From Camillea tinctor (lineage: Eukaryota > Ascomycota > Sordariomycetes > Xylariales > Xylariaceae): a stretch of 64,000 nucleotides of DNA. How positions within the stretch are numbered: the stretch's first letter is position 1; each line of letters starts with the position of its first letter. A program made the translations under genes and the position numbers. The DNA is taken from NCBI GenBank assembly GCA_022578605.1, contig MU394112.1:62001-126000 (forward strand), written 5' to 3'. Positions 47,630-58,030 of this stretch are shown here, piece by piece. The notes under the pieces are model-generated. The model ran no database searches. It was not told where the DNA came from and saw nothing but the letters and a program-made list of their open reading frames with translations.

Positions 47630-49123
47630 ATGGACTCTTTTCTTTCCCCTGTTCTCGATCAATTGCGATTGAAAAATATTCCTTTCAAGTCCCGTTCCGA
47701 TCCCGACTGGAGCACCTACTCGACCACCTATAACCTGCGCCTCCCAGTAAACCCAGCCCTTGTAGTTCTCCCTACGAGCACCGACCAAGTATCCGACGCC
47801 GTACTCTGCGCTGCTAAATTCGGATTTAAGGTCCAGGCTAGATCTGGAGGCCATTCGTACGCCTCGCACAGCAATGGAGGGCAAGATGGAGCGATGGTGA
47901 TCGACTTACGAGCGTTCCAGGATGTCCATCTTGACTTGAACGGTATCGCCAAAGTTGGCGGCGGCATTCGCCTAGGTAACCTAGCGCTAACTCTCTACAG
48001 CCGGGGCAAACGTGCTTTACCACATGGTACTTGCGCAGGCGTGGGAATCGGCGGTCATTTCACCCACGGCGGCTACGGCTTCTCTTCTCGCGCCTGGGGT
48101 CTCGCCATGGACCAAATTGTAGGATTGGATGTGGTCGTATCGGATGGCCGCTGCATCCATATTTCCCAAGACCAAGATCCCGAACTGTACTATGTGCGTC
48201 CAAAAAGTCCGTCCCTTCAGCGGTGACGACTTATATGACTGATATGTTTCGACTAGGCGATGCGCGGTGCTGCCGACGCTTTCGGCATCGTTATCAACTT
48301 CTATCTCAAGACTCAACCGGCTCCCGAAAAGGTCATCAATTGGTACATCGATACTCCCGGCGCCGCTCAGAGCGTTAAGACGGCTGTTGATGCGTTTTTG
48401 CACATTCAATCCTTCGCCAATGATGCTTCTGCGATCGATCGACGGCTTGGATTCGGCGTACACCTTGGGTCCAGTCGGTTCAGTATAGGAGGAACATATT
48501 TCGGATCCCGCGAAGAATTCGACTCAACAGTTCTCCCTGCACTTCTCGGTGGAATCCCGGGAAGACCAAAGATGGATATTCAGGAAGTCGACTGGCTTAC
48601 ATCTCTGAAGCTGCTCAATAGCGGGGAAGACTTAGGCATTACAGAAACCTATGCAGTGCGCAGCAACTTCTTCGCCAAGAGTGTCACGGTTCCTCACCCG
48701 GGCCTGTCTAGGGACGCCCTAAACAGCTACTTCAAGTACATCTTCAACGAGGCATCTTCTGCTCCAGTGCAGTACTTCATCACGGTTGATCTGTACGGCG
48801 GGGCAGACAGCCAGATCCGGGCCAAGGACCCCGAGTTCTCGGCGTTTAGTCACCGCAACGCCATGTGGGTGGCGCAACACTACGGGTACGTGGATAAGGC
48901 GGACGTATTCCCGGAGGCGGGCATCGACTTCATCAACGGGCTCAACAAGGCTATGACACGAGAGCTGGCTGAGTACGGGGCGTACGAGAACTATGTAGAC
49001 CCGACGTTGACAAGAGAGCAGGCGTGTGAGCTGTACTACGGGAACCAGCTGCACGGGAAGTTGAAGGTACTGAAGCAGAAACTGGACCCGGGAAATGTTT
49101 TCGCTCATCCACAATCGATCTAG
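47630..49123 (+). CDS. FAD-linked oxidoreductase, berberine-bridge/AA7 type
   Basis: Two exons, 47630-48193 and 48257-49123, give 476 aa. The FAD-binding (PCMH) domain shows ARSGGHSYASHSNGG with the histidine for 8-alpha-N1 linkage, and HGTCAGVGIGGHFTHGGYG with the cysteine for 6-S linkage, so bicovalent flavin is predicted. The C-terminal BBE segment YVDPTLTREQACELYYG followed by KLDPGNVFAHPQSI is complete. Such enzymes oxidise sugars, oligosaccharides or secondary metabolites with O2. No signal peptide is seen at this start although AA7 enzymes are usually secreted; an unseen 5' exon or an intracellular role is possible. Confidence 0.9.
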
Positions 49124-49873
49124 GTGAGGAAAGGAAAAGGAGGGGGGAGAGGAAATTCTGTGCTTTGGCTTTATACTCCGGTTGCTGCCAAATCCCCTTT
49201 GCCCCCGCAATACAACTCACTTGGAAGGTATATCGATACTTGGTATTCTTACTCTTTCGGGAGGGTTGTGAAGCATTTTCTCTGATGTATTATTCTTAAT
49301 TTGCTAGTCGTACATTATTATATTATACTTCGATTGATTCTATATTGCGGGGTCGGGAACTGTGCTGCGTGAACGTGTCTGTAATCGTGAATGGACATTG
49401 TGTAAAGGAGAAAAAAATAGAGTCCAACGTCGTGTAAGATAAAAGGAGTAGTTTTTTACTATGTACGGAGTACCCAGGTATCTATGTATTTTTGATATTC
49501 TCAGCAGCTGACTACAGCTGATCACAGCTGATCAGAGGATGCAGGGACATCCCCAAAATTCAGTCAGGTCATACGTCATGCGTTACATAGAGCCCTCAGC
49601 GCCTGTCGGCATATGCCACTTCGGTAGTCAACACACTAAAAATGTGGGCTGTGTAGGTACAATAGTGGACACTGTCTGTATGTAGCAGCCTATTGTCGCA
49701 GAAGCATGTGAATTAATCTGACAAACCTAGATCTACAACCTGTACTTCTACCCGTACTTGTCGCATCTCAACACTTTTCTAACCTAGTAACCTAGCTTCC
49801 TAGTGCAATGTTCTTCTCCCACTTGTCCATCCGCAACTAGAACAACAACTTCATAAAACGAATCGGTAATGCC
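49124..49873. other. intergenic
   Basis: No gene. Contains tandem AGCTGATCACAGCTGATCAG units near 49513 and AT-rich flanks. Confidence 0.5.
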
Positions 49874-50832
49874 ATGTCTTCCGACAATAGGCTTCCTGCA
49901 CCTATGCGACCCCTCGAGCGGCCGTATAGTTACGTCTCTCGCGCCCTGACCGCCGCCTCGTACCCGCTCCGGGGTATTTACTACTTCCTGCGACACCCGG
50001 CTTTCTATCCATTGTTTGGCGGGCGCCTACTGCCACTCTCCATCATCTCCGTCCTTGTCTATATCATCCTTTTCACCTTCGCTTTCCTGCCTCAATATGC
50101 CTTTTTGGCCATCTTCCACGGCCGCGGGGCTTGGATTAATGCGCTAGTCTTGGTTCTTGGAGAAGGCTTGGTGATCATCCAGGCCCTGTTCGAGGGGTTC
50201 TTCGTCGACGAGTGTCGCGTCGATGTATTCGATGTGCGTCCAGTCTCGATTCTATCAATTCATCCCAATCATAGAGTTTCTTGGCTAATTGACTACAGGC
50301 GACTCTTCTCAACTACGGTCTCGAAGATCTTGTGGCGCCCCATCGCATTTTGTTCCTAGATGCGCCCAATTCGGTCAAGAAGCTCGGCAAGCCGACAACT
50401 GCTGCCGTTTACCAACCATGGAGCCTGATCCAGATCATTGAGATGATCGTCTTCCTGCCGCTGAACCTGATTCCTTACGTCGGCGTCCCTGCCTTTATCA
50501 TCATCACCGGAGCGCGCCTGGGCACTTTTGCGCACTACCGCTGGTTCGAACTGCAAGGCCTGAACAAAAAGGAGCGCAAGCAGGAGATCAAGCGCAGGGC
50601 GTGGGACTATACCTGGTTCGGTACCACGGCTATGGTGCTTCAGCTCGTCCCCGTCCTCTCTTTCTTTTTTCTCTTGACATCGGCTGCCGGGGCGGCGCTC
50701 TGGACGGCTAAGCTCGAGAGGCAGAGCCGAGAGGTACCCATTGTGCCGGCTCCAGCGGCTGAACAAGGCGTGGATGGACTGGGCAATCATCCAGATGAGC
50801 CTCCACCCCCTTATGTTGACGACCCTCTGTAA
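49874..50832 (+). CDS. EI24 / outer spore wall RRT8-like membrane protein
   Basis: Exons 49874-50233 and 50299-50832 give 297 aa. Membrane segments lie at LLPLSIISVLVYIILFTFAF, ALVLVLGEGLVIIQALFEGFF, IIEMIVFLPLNLIPYVGVPAF and VLQLVPVLSFFFLLTSAAGAA, the EI24-like four-helix layout. The Tyr/Trp-rich YRWFELQGLNKKERKQEIKRRAW loop before the last helix is typical of fungal members. The tail ends PPPPYVDDPL, with a PPxY-type motif that could bind WW domains (Rsp5-like ligases). Probably in endomembranes or lipid droplets; exact role unknown. Confidence 0.8.
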
Positions 50833-51591
50833 GGAGATGACGGTTGCACGTACGTCTGGGTATAGATGGTAGTGATACCAGGATTTCTTGCCGATTCCGC
50901 CTTCTAACTACTGTTTTTTATTAAGTTTCGTTGACGCATACTATAAGCCTCTGGTGTCAGGCCTAGTTACCATACATAGGCGTTTCTGCTATACAGATAC
51001 TGAAATACACTGTTAAGTAGTAACTACTGCTCTGACTCTCTCGCGTACTGATCATCTTGGTTAAAGCGTCGTAGAATAGGTGTAGATTATGTGCGGTTAG
51101 AGAATCACACGGTGTTTTTTTTTATTTTTAGAACCTTCCACTTAAATCACCTGCCCGCCCGTATGTACATTACCTACCGTGCAAGTATGTGACCTTACCT
51201 ACCCAAGGTATACCTCCTTAAATCCCGGGAAAGGAGTAATAGGGGTTACACTAGCCACAACACGTCAGCCACAAATGTATGTCATACCCAGTGCCCACCT
51301 AATTAGCTACGCTGGTAGGTACCTAGGTATCTATCCACCTGCCGATCGCGGGGTCTTTGCTTTTCTTTTTTTTTTTTCTCCTTCAATTAACATTTCCATT
51401 GTACGTCGCCCACGCACGTGAGAGAGAGAGAGAGAGATAGGAATTATTGTCGAAAGTCGATAATCCTTACTCTTCTCCCCTTTTCCTCTTCAAACACCCC
51501 CGCCAAACGACCTCTCCCCGCACCTACGTCTGTCGTTCACCGTTCTCCGTCTACGTCTACCATTTACATAAATCCAACCCCCCAAACCACC
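50833..51591. other. promoter and leader of the citrate carrier gene
   Basis: Contains repeated ACCTACC/TACCTAGGTA motifs (51178-51330), a T-rich tract at 51364-51378 and a (GA)8 run at 51419-51434 directly before the pyrimidine-rich leader. No gene. Confidence 0.5.
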
Positions 51592-52470
51592 ATGACGACG
51601 AGCGGGGAGAAGCCCAGCGCGCTGCGCTCCATCATCGCCGGCGCCACCGTCGGCGCCGTCGAAATCACCATAACCTACCCGGCCGAGTTCGCCAAGACGC
51701 GGACGCAGCTGAACCGGCGTCTCGCGACGGGGGACAAGCTGCCGTGGCCGCCGTTCGGGCGGCAGTGGTACGCGGGGTGCACGACGCTGATCGTGGGCAA
51801 CTCGGCGAAGGCGGGGATCCGGTTCGTGTCGTTCGAGCAGTACAAGCGGCTGCTCGCCGACAGCGAGGGCAAGGTCTCGGGTCCGCGCAACGTCATCGCC
51901 GGGTTCGGCGCCGGCGTCACCGAGTCCCTGCTCGCGGTCACGCCCACCGAGAGCATCAAGACGACGCTCATCGACGACCGCAAGTCCGGGAAGCCGCGCA
52001 TGCGCGGGTTCCTGCACGCCATACCCATTATCGCGCGGGAGCGCGGGATCCGCGGGTTCTTCCAGGGACTGGTGCCCACGGCGGCGCGGCAGTCGGCGAA
52101 CAGCGCCGTGCGGTTCGGGTCATACACTTCACTGAAGCAGCTGGCTGAGTCGTACACGGCGCCGGGGGAGAAGCTGGGGTCGGTGGCGACGTTTGGGATT
52201 GGGAGCGTGGCGGGGGCCATCACGGTGGCGGTCACGCAGCCGCTCGACACGATCAAGACGCGCATGCAGAGCATCGAGGCGAAGCAGGTGTACGGGAACA
52301 GCGTGCGGTGCGCGGCGCTGATATTCAAGCACGAGGGCGTGCTGACGTTCTGGAGCGGGGCGCTGCCGCGGCTGGCGAGGCTGGTGTTGAGCGGGGGGAT
52401 CGTGTTTACCATGTACGAGAAGAGCATAGAGTTGATGAACCAGCTGGATCCGGAGAAGAGGTATATATAA
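51592..52470 (+). CDS. CTP1: mitochondrial tricarboxylate (citrate) carrier
   Basis: Intronless 292-aa mitochondrial carrier with three repeats of about 100 residues. Signatures are PAEFAKTRTQL, TPTESIKTTLIDDRK and QPLDTIKTRMQ, matching Px[DE]xx[KR]x[RK]. TPTESIKTTLIDD and the closing VLSGGIVFTMYEKS are characteristic of the citrate transport protein. It exchanges mitochondrial citrate for malate across the inner membrane, feeding cytosolic acetyl-CoA. The ATG at 51592 sits in a CACC context; the frame is open 58 codons further upstream but that part is 5' leader with (GA)n. Very GC-rich coding sequence. Confidence 0.92.
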   Translation: MTTSGEKPSALRSIIAGATVGAVEITITYPAEFAKTRTQLNRRLATGDKLPWPPFGRQWYAGCTTLIVGNSAKAGIRFVSFEQYKRLLADSEGKVSGPRNVIAGFGAGVTESLLAVTPTESIKTTLIDDRKSGKPRMRGFLHAIPIIARERGIRGFFQGLVPTAARQSANSAVRFGSYTSLKQLAESYTAPGEKLGSVATFGIGSVAGAITVAVTQPLDTIKTRMQSIEAKQVYGNSVRCAALIFKHEGVLTFWSGALPRLARLVLSGGIVFTMYEKSIELMNQLDPEKRYI

Positions 52471-52701
52471 GGAGATATGGAGAGCCAAGGAGAAAAAGAA
52501 GGGGTGTTAAGATTCATTATAAAATGGGGGGAGGGCGGAAGGGGCATGTTTATAGAGAGCAAAAATATAGGGGCAGGCTAGGCTCAAGACCTAGATAGAT
52601 ACCCGGCGAATTGGGGAAATTCATTTATATTATATTTTTACAAAATGGACATAGTTTTACAATGTTTCTTTTTTTTTTTCATGTTTCTAACTAGACGTAT
52701 C

Positions 52702-53264
52702 TTAACTTATTCGGACGACGCCCTTCAACCGTAACATCAACCTATCAAACCACGACCGACTCGGGGCCTCCTCGAGTTCCTTGACCAGGTCGGTGAAATA
52801 GGTAGGATTGCTCTTGGGACGGAGGAGTGAACCTGTTATGACGTACTGTATAAGTCAAAGGGAGATGATGATCTTATCAGTATCGTCATTCTATTGCGGT
52901 TTCTGTAAACAAGCTATTGTAGGTAACCCACCTTCTTTTTATACCGGTTATCTAGCAAAGAGTAGAGAGCATTCGCTTGTCGCAGTTGCTCTTGTTCGGG
53001 CAGGTTGGTATTCTGCTCGAACCGTTTGCGCAGGACGTCCTGAAGTTGGATTTCAGGCCGGACGGGGTCCTTGGGCCATTGGGCGAGGGCCCGTAGGATA
53101 TGGCGTTGGCCGCTCTATATTGTTATGTGTAAGTTGAAGAAGTTAAAGGGAAAAAAGGTGAACTGAGCGCAAGAAACCGCAAATGGAGGGGCAAAGGGGT
53201 CAGATCAAAAAAAAAAAGAAAAGAAAAAAAAAAAAAAAACACGTACAATCGCTGGACGAGCCAT
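52702..53264 (-). CDS. CBP6: Cbp6/UQCC2-type complex III assembly factor
   Basis: Exons 53264-53247, 53114-52932 and 52845-52702 give 114 aa. It starts MARPAI, continues RHILRALAQWPKDPVRPEIQ, ALYSLLDNRYKKK and NPTYFTDLVKELEEAPSRSW, and ends with a basic tail. This is the layout of the fungal Cbp6/UQCC2 family, which helps translate and stabilise cytochrome b during assembly of ubiquinol-cytochrome c reductase in mitochondria. The first intron holds a long A-rich tract (53207-53240). Convergent with CTP1, 231 bp apart. The tiny exons explain why no long frame is visible here. Confidence 0.85.
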
Positions 53265-54810
53265 GGTTTTGTAAAATTGCGAGGGGATCTTTGAACCAGT
53301 AGATCAGATCACATTCCCTTTCTTATGTTGTCCCCTCCCCCTTCCAGTATAAGAATAATACCAGATCAAAAGAAACAAGATTCGAAGACGTCAACTTTTT
53401 TACGAAGCTAAAGCTTGTCCAGAAAATTAGTGACCCTGGGCTGAGTGGAGTGGAATTGAATCGACCGAATTGGATTGGCGGCAAGGAATGGGGCTGAACG
53501 GGCTGACGGGGATTGAAGTCTGGTCCAATCATATGACGTCGTGAAGAGGTGAAAAGCTTGGCGAACAGATTCGGAGATACCCAGGTTCCGATTTTGGGGT
53601 TTCAAAGGCCTCCCACACTTGGCGAGTTTAATAGTAAGTGTAGGTTTGATTCCTATGAGCGCTATTGGGTATCTTTCTATTAGCTCACCTGGTAGGACTT
53701 GGCGAGTTTAATAGCAAGTGTAGGTTCGATTCCTATGAGCGCTATTGGTATCTTTTTATTGGCTCATTTAGTAGCGCTCATAGTTTACAAGTGTTGCTAT
53801 TTCATTGCAAAGTTAAGTGTTTAGTTTTAAGAGTATTTATTGTTTTTCTATCCGTTTTTAAGTTTTTTGTTCTTATACTTTGGATGCGTAGGCGCATATT
53901 TGTAGCTATGGACTACTTAGCGAGTTTAATAGTAAGTGTAGGTTTGATTCTTATGAGCGCTATTGGTATCTTTCTATTAGGTAGCTCATCTCCCACTTCT
54001 AGAAGTTGCAGGCTGTCAAAAACCATTGATCGATTAGAGGAGGTCTGTGCGTTCCTTACTAAAGGTGAATTCCAAGGTTTTTGAAGAACCTTGAAGTCCA
54101 CTCCTCTGCCAGCTGACAAGAGCCGGAAAGAGAGAGAATGCGTTGAATAAGTCAGCTGCAGCCTAAACCTAAAAGTATTTGTTTTCAGGTTTGTTAGGGG
54201 TATTTTATGTCTGCTGAGCCCCTCTCTAGCCCCCTAACACTACACTAAAAAGGAGATGGCCGCATCATCCGATTTGATTTGATTTGAATCCAAACGCTCA
54301 TTGCTCCAATCCACCCAAACCCGTCCATCTTCTTCCCCTGGTATCCATTCTTCAATCCCGTATCCGACCAACAACAACCAAAAAATACTCCATTCATTCA
54401 AACTTGTCTGTTTACCAAAATACCTCTTCTTTTTTCTTCTTCTTTTCCTTCATTCTTCATTATTTTTTTCTTCTTTTCCTTGTGACTGACAAATTAACTC
54501 CCTCTCTACCTCTAAAACACAGAATACCGTATAGTATTCTTCTCAACCTATTGACGAGTCCATCAATCTGCGATTCTCGAACCTACGAAACCCCGAGTCT
54601 TCTCCATCTCCATCGAACGATCCCTGCGACAAATTAACTCTCTCTTTTTCCCTTTTTCTTACCTTTCATTTTGTTCGTTCCATTTTTGCCTTGTCTTTTA
54701 CTTTTCCGCCACTCCGACGACTTAAAAACCCATCCACTATCAATAAAGCCATCCACTTCAATCACACCCACTCTCTTATTTGACGAGGCTCTCGTTTTCC
54801 TGCGATCGCG
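53265..54810. other. intergenic with SINE-like repeats and CT-rich leader
   Basis: Holds the tRNA-like repeat group at 53617-53990 and, from about 54300, a pyrimidine-rich stretch leading into the BSD2 start, probably its promoter and 5' UTR. The open frame 53665-54084 runs through the repeats and is not a gene. Confidence 0.5.
53617..53990 (+). repeat. tRNA-derived SINE-like repeat, three copies
   Basis: A unit starting ACTTGGCGAGTTTAATAG recurs at 53617, 53697 and 53915. The first two are head to tail with an 80-bp period. Copy 2 contains a B box GGTTCGATTCC (53723-53733) preceded by an A-box-like TAGCTCACCTGG (53681-53692), the spacing of a Pol III internal promoter. The acceptor arms do not pair, so it is not a functional tRNA. 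A perfect 12-bp inverted repeat (53733-53744 with 53772-53783) closes copy 2. Confidence 0.65.
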
Positions 54811-56016
54811 ATGCCCCCACGTTACGAACGGGTAAGTCAACCATCATTTTATTTTATTTCAGATGGTAAAGTATCAATATAAATGAATAACCTGGCTTAT
54901 TCTAAATACATAGGTGAATACCCAAGACGACGAGAACGACACGCCAGCTTCGCAGCGGCCACGCATACCCAACTCGCCTCCTCCCTCGTTTCATTCGCGA
55001 ACGTCGTCAGCATCAGCCGAACGGAGGCGACAAGGGGTGGACCCCACTTTAGCCGACGCATTCGATACCGACGGAGATGACAGCGATGACGAACCCGACG
55101 ACAGACAACGACTGGTACGAGGGAACTCGTTCCCAATAAACAACAATAACAGCAACTCATCAACAGCCGCGCCGGGTTCAAATGGAGGAGAGAGAAGGCC
55201 ATTCATTCCAGGACGACAGGCATCCCAACATGCAGCCACCGGCGCAAGTGCCCAGTCGCACAGTAACAGGGTATACGGAGGTGGCATTCAATCAGATGGT
55301 GTTTTCTCCAATATGACAGCAAGACCGGAGAGAGGAGAGAAGGTGGTTGAGGAACAACCCCCCGTATGTCTTTCCCTATTATTAATCTAGGAACCCGTTT
55401 AGAATCGTTGTACTAACACAAGTCTCAGACGTACGAGCAAGCTGCTGCCGATGCGGCACCGCCCTACTGGGAGACGACCATTCTCGCACCCGGACTCGGA
55501 GGTCCCGACGATGTCTATATCGACGGCATGCCTGTCGGTTCTGTCTTCAGTTTCATCTGGAACGGCATGATCAGCATGTCCTTCCAACTGGTTGGATTCC
55601 TCCTTACGTATCTGCTACACTCTACGCACGCGGCCAAGAACGGTTCCCGTGCTGGCCTGGGTATCACGCTTATCCAGTACGGTTTCTACATGAAGGGCAC
55701 GGCTCCGGGATCGGACGGCATGAGCGGTGGTCCTACAGACGGGTATGCGCAGCCCCCGGACCCGAACAGCCACGACTTCGACCCCAATTCCGTCAGTACC
55801 AGCAGTGGAGATGGTGCCGGATCTTCGTTGAGCGATATTGCGAGCAGCGACTGGGTGGCCTATATATTGATGGTGGTAGGCTGGTTTATTCTGATCCGGG
55901 CCGTAAGTGACTACATCCGAGCACGGCGGCACGAGCAACTCGTCCTACAGAGTCCAGACCGGGGTCTGGGAATTCCTATTATTGCCGAAGGGGAGAGAGC
56001 TGAGACGGTTGTGTAA
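54811..56016 (+). CDS. BSD2: BSD2/Ndfip-type Rsp5 adaptor for metal transporter turnover
   Basis: Exons 54811-54831, 54914-55363 and 55429-56016 give 352 aa. The cytosolic N-terminal half is Ser/Asn/Gly-rich and disordered. PY motifs PPTY and APPYW lie just before the membrane part and should dock the WW domains of HECT ligase Rsp5. Three hydrophobic segments follow (GSVFSFIWNGMISMSFQLVG then FLLTYLLHS; GLGITLIQYGFYM; VAYILMVVGWFILIRAVSDY). Yeast Bsd2 directs metal transporters such as Smf1 to the vacuole from Golgi and endosomes. The polar loop between helices 2 and 3 is about 50 residues, probably lumenal. Confidence 0.9.
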
Positions 56017-57280
56017 TATTATCAGCATGAGCAATTGCCTTTGTTTTTTGTTTTTGTTTTTTTTTTAACTCTTCTTGGTTTTTTCCATACCTAGAGGGAT
56101 CGAACCATACTCGACGCAACCCAATGATATATCTTTTTTTTTCTCCCTGTTACTATTTCGTACTCAGCAATGACGATGCGATATAACATCTTTATGAAGT
56201 TGGCAGTATGATCAAGAATGGGTATGTTAATTTGGAAGAGGATGATTTATCATCATACTTGTTCCAAGGGGTTTATTACCCCGAAAGCTGGAATATGGGA
56301 AGGGAAAGGGGGGGGAGTGTCAACATATTTCCTCATAGTGACATGATATGCTATGTTATGTCTCAGATCAGAGTTGACTAAGGCCTGTCTTTTTCATGGC
56401 ACGGTAGTCCCTCTAAGAGGAGAGGAGTGGTTTTCTATGTTGTAGTTAGGGTATCTCATTTGCTGGGCGTAATAGTGTCGTACCGAAAAAGAGAATACAT
56501 GTCCGTTCAGATCTTGTCACCTACAGTGTCTCCATCTTGAGTAACTTACCTAGGTTAAGCTACTGACTAGTATTGTGTGATGTTTGGTGTACGGTCACCG
56601 TATTCAAGGAGGTAAGTACCATACAAACATCAATTGTACTGAGGTATCTACGCTAGAGTGTCGTATACATGTGTGTACAATGGGGGTTATCATGTCCTGC
56701 AGGTTACCCACATGCAACATACATGGTGTCTTAGTGTTTCCGGGTATACCCCTGATATGTGCAGATGTACCACATATGTACATACATATGCAAGACCCCC
56801 GCCTGTCAATCAGTCCACAGACCCCCCTGCCCCGCAGTGTTGTTATCAGATCTCTATTGATGTCCCCTCCCCTCCCCCCCCCCCCTTTTTTTTTTATATA
56901 GCTTAGCTTAGTAACCTATGATGAAATGACTACCCAGGTAACTTAGACTCTATATGACGAATCCATGATCGTTTCTTTTCTCAACCCAGTTACATACACG
57001 TATTCACCAATTGCCTCTAAGGCAAACTTCTTTTCCTTTGCTGGTCTTAGGAACACCATCACGAAATATATACCCTTTATCACTCTTAATTCCATACTAA
57101 TTCTTACTTGCCCCTCCTTTATCAACAAACCACTGTTGCTACTTATTTTACAACTCCAACAAAGAACAAGAACAAGAACAATTGCAGAGCTGTCTCCTTC
57201 TAGATCATACACACGAATTTCTGCTCTCCTATCCCGCCACTACTTACAACAACTATCTTCACCCCTCTAGCATCACAGCC
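56017..57280. other. intergenic
   Basis: No gene. Contains T-tracts near 56044-56066, a C-tract followed by a T-tract at 56872-56896 and a TACATATGTACATACATATG stretch near 56772. The last 150 bases are the PCMT leader. Confidence 0.5.
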
Positions 57281-58030
57281 ATGGCCTGGCGCAGCTCCGG
57301 TACCTCCAACGCCTCGCTGGTCGAGAACCTCTGGCGCAACAAGCTCATCACGCAGCCCCTCGTCAAAGCGGCCTTCCTGCGCGTCGACCGCGCCCACTAC
57401 GCCCCCTCGTCCCCTTACCACGACTCGCCCCAGTACATCGGCCACGACGCCACCATCAGCGCGCCGCACATGCACGCCAACGCCGCGGAGTCACTGCTGC
57501 CCTTCTTGCTGCCGAAGGTAGAGGAGGGCCACCAGAGCGCCGAAGGCGTGGCCAGCGTGCAGGGTAGGAAGGGCCGCGGCAGACGCATCCTGGATATTGG
57601 GTCCGGCAGCGGGTACCTCACGCATGTCCTCGCAGAACTAGTCGGCGAGGACGGGCTGGTTGTGGGGCTCGAGCATATCCTCCCGCTGCGGGACCTCGGG
57701 GAGGCGAACATGCGGAAGTCGGCCGAGGGGCGCGCGCTGCTGGAGCAGGGGCGGGTGCGGTTCCGGGTCGGGGACGGGAGGAAGGGGTGGTGCGAGCCCG
57801 GGGAGGAGGAGGCGGGCTGGGACGCGATCCATGTCGGTGCGGCGGCGGCGGAGCTGCACGAGGAGCTGGTGAGGCAGCTGAGGGCCCCCGGGCGCATGTT
57901 TATCCCCGTGGAGGACAGCCATGGCGAGCAGTTCATCTGGACGGTGGATAAGGATGCGCAGGGGGAGGTGGTGAAGAAGAGGCTGTACGGGGTGAGGTAT
58001 GTGCCGTTGACGGATGCGCCGAAGGGGTAA
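57281..58030 (+). CDS. PCMT1: protein-L-isoaspartate O-methyltransferase
   Basis: Intronless 249-aa protein starting MAWRSSGTSNASLVENLWRN. The family motifs are YIGHDATISAPHMHANAAE, the SAM-binding loop ILDIGSGSGYLTHVLAEL, WDAIHVGAAAAELHEELVRQ and LRAPGRMFIPV. It repairs L-isoaspartyl residues in aged proteins by SAM-dependent methylation in the cytosol. The frame extends 33 codons upstream, but the ATG at 57281 in CAGCCATGG context and the conserved MAW start mark the true start. A low-complexity insert (residues 82-97) sits before the SAM loop. Confidence 0.93.
   Translation: MAWRSSGTSNASLVENLWRNKLITQPLVKAAFLRVDRAHYAPSSPYHDSPQYIGHDATISAPHMHANAAESLLPFLLPKVEEGHQSAEGVASVQGRKGRGRRILDIGSGSGYLTHVLAELVGEDGLVVGLEHILPLRDLGEANMRKSAEGRALLEQGRVRFRVGDGRKGWCEPGEEEAGWDAIHVGAAAAELHEELVRQLRAPGRMFIPVEDSHGEQFIWTVDKDAQGEVVKKRLYGVRYVPLTDAPKG

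Noticed and set aside
51447..52148. 233-codon Arg/Ala-rich frame
   Set aside because: Shadow of the citrate carrier gene, which has the carrier signatures in the correct frame.
53674..53745. possible tRNA gene from the A and B boxes
   Set aside because: The acceptor stem does not pair and no anticodon stem forms; better explained as a tRNA-derived repeat.
53665..54084. 139-codon hydrophobic frame
   Set aside because: Runs through the SINE-like repeat copies, so its apparent repeats are repeat DNA rather than protein.
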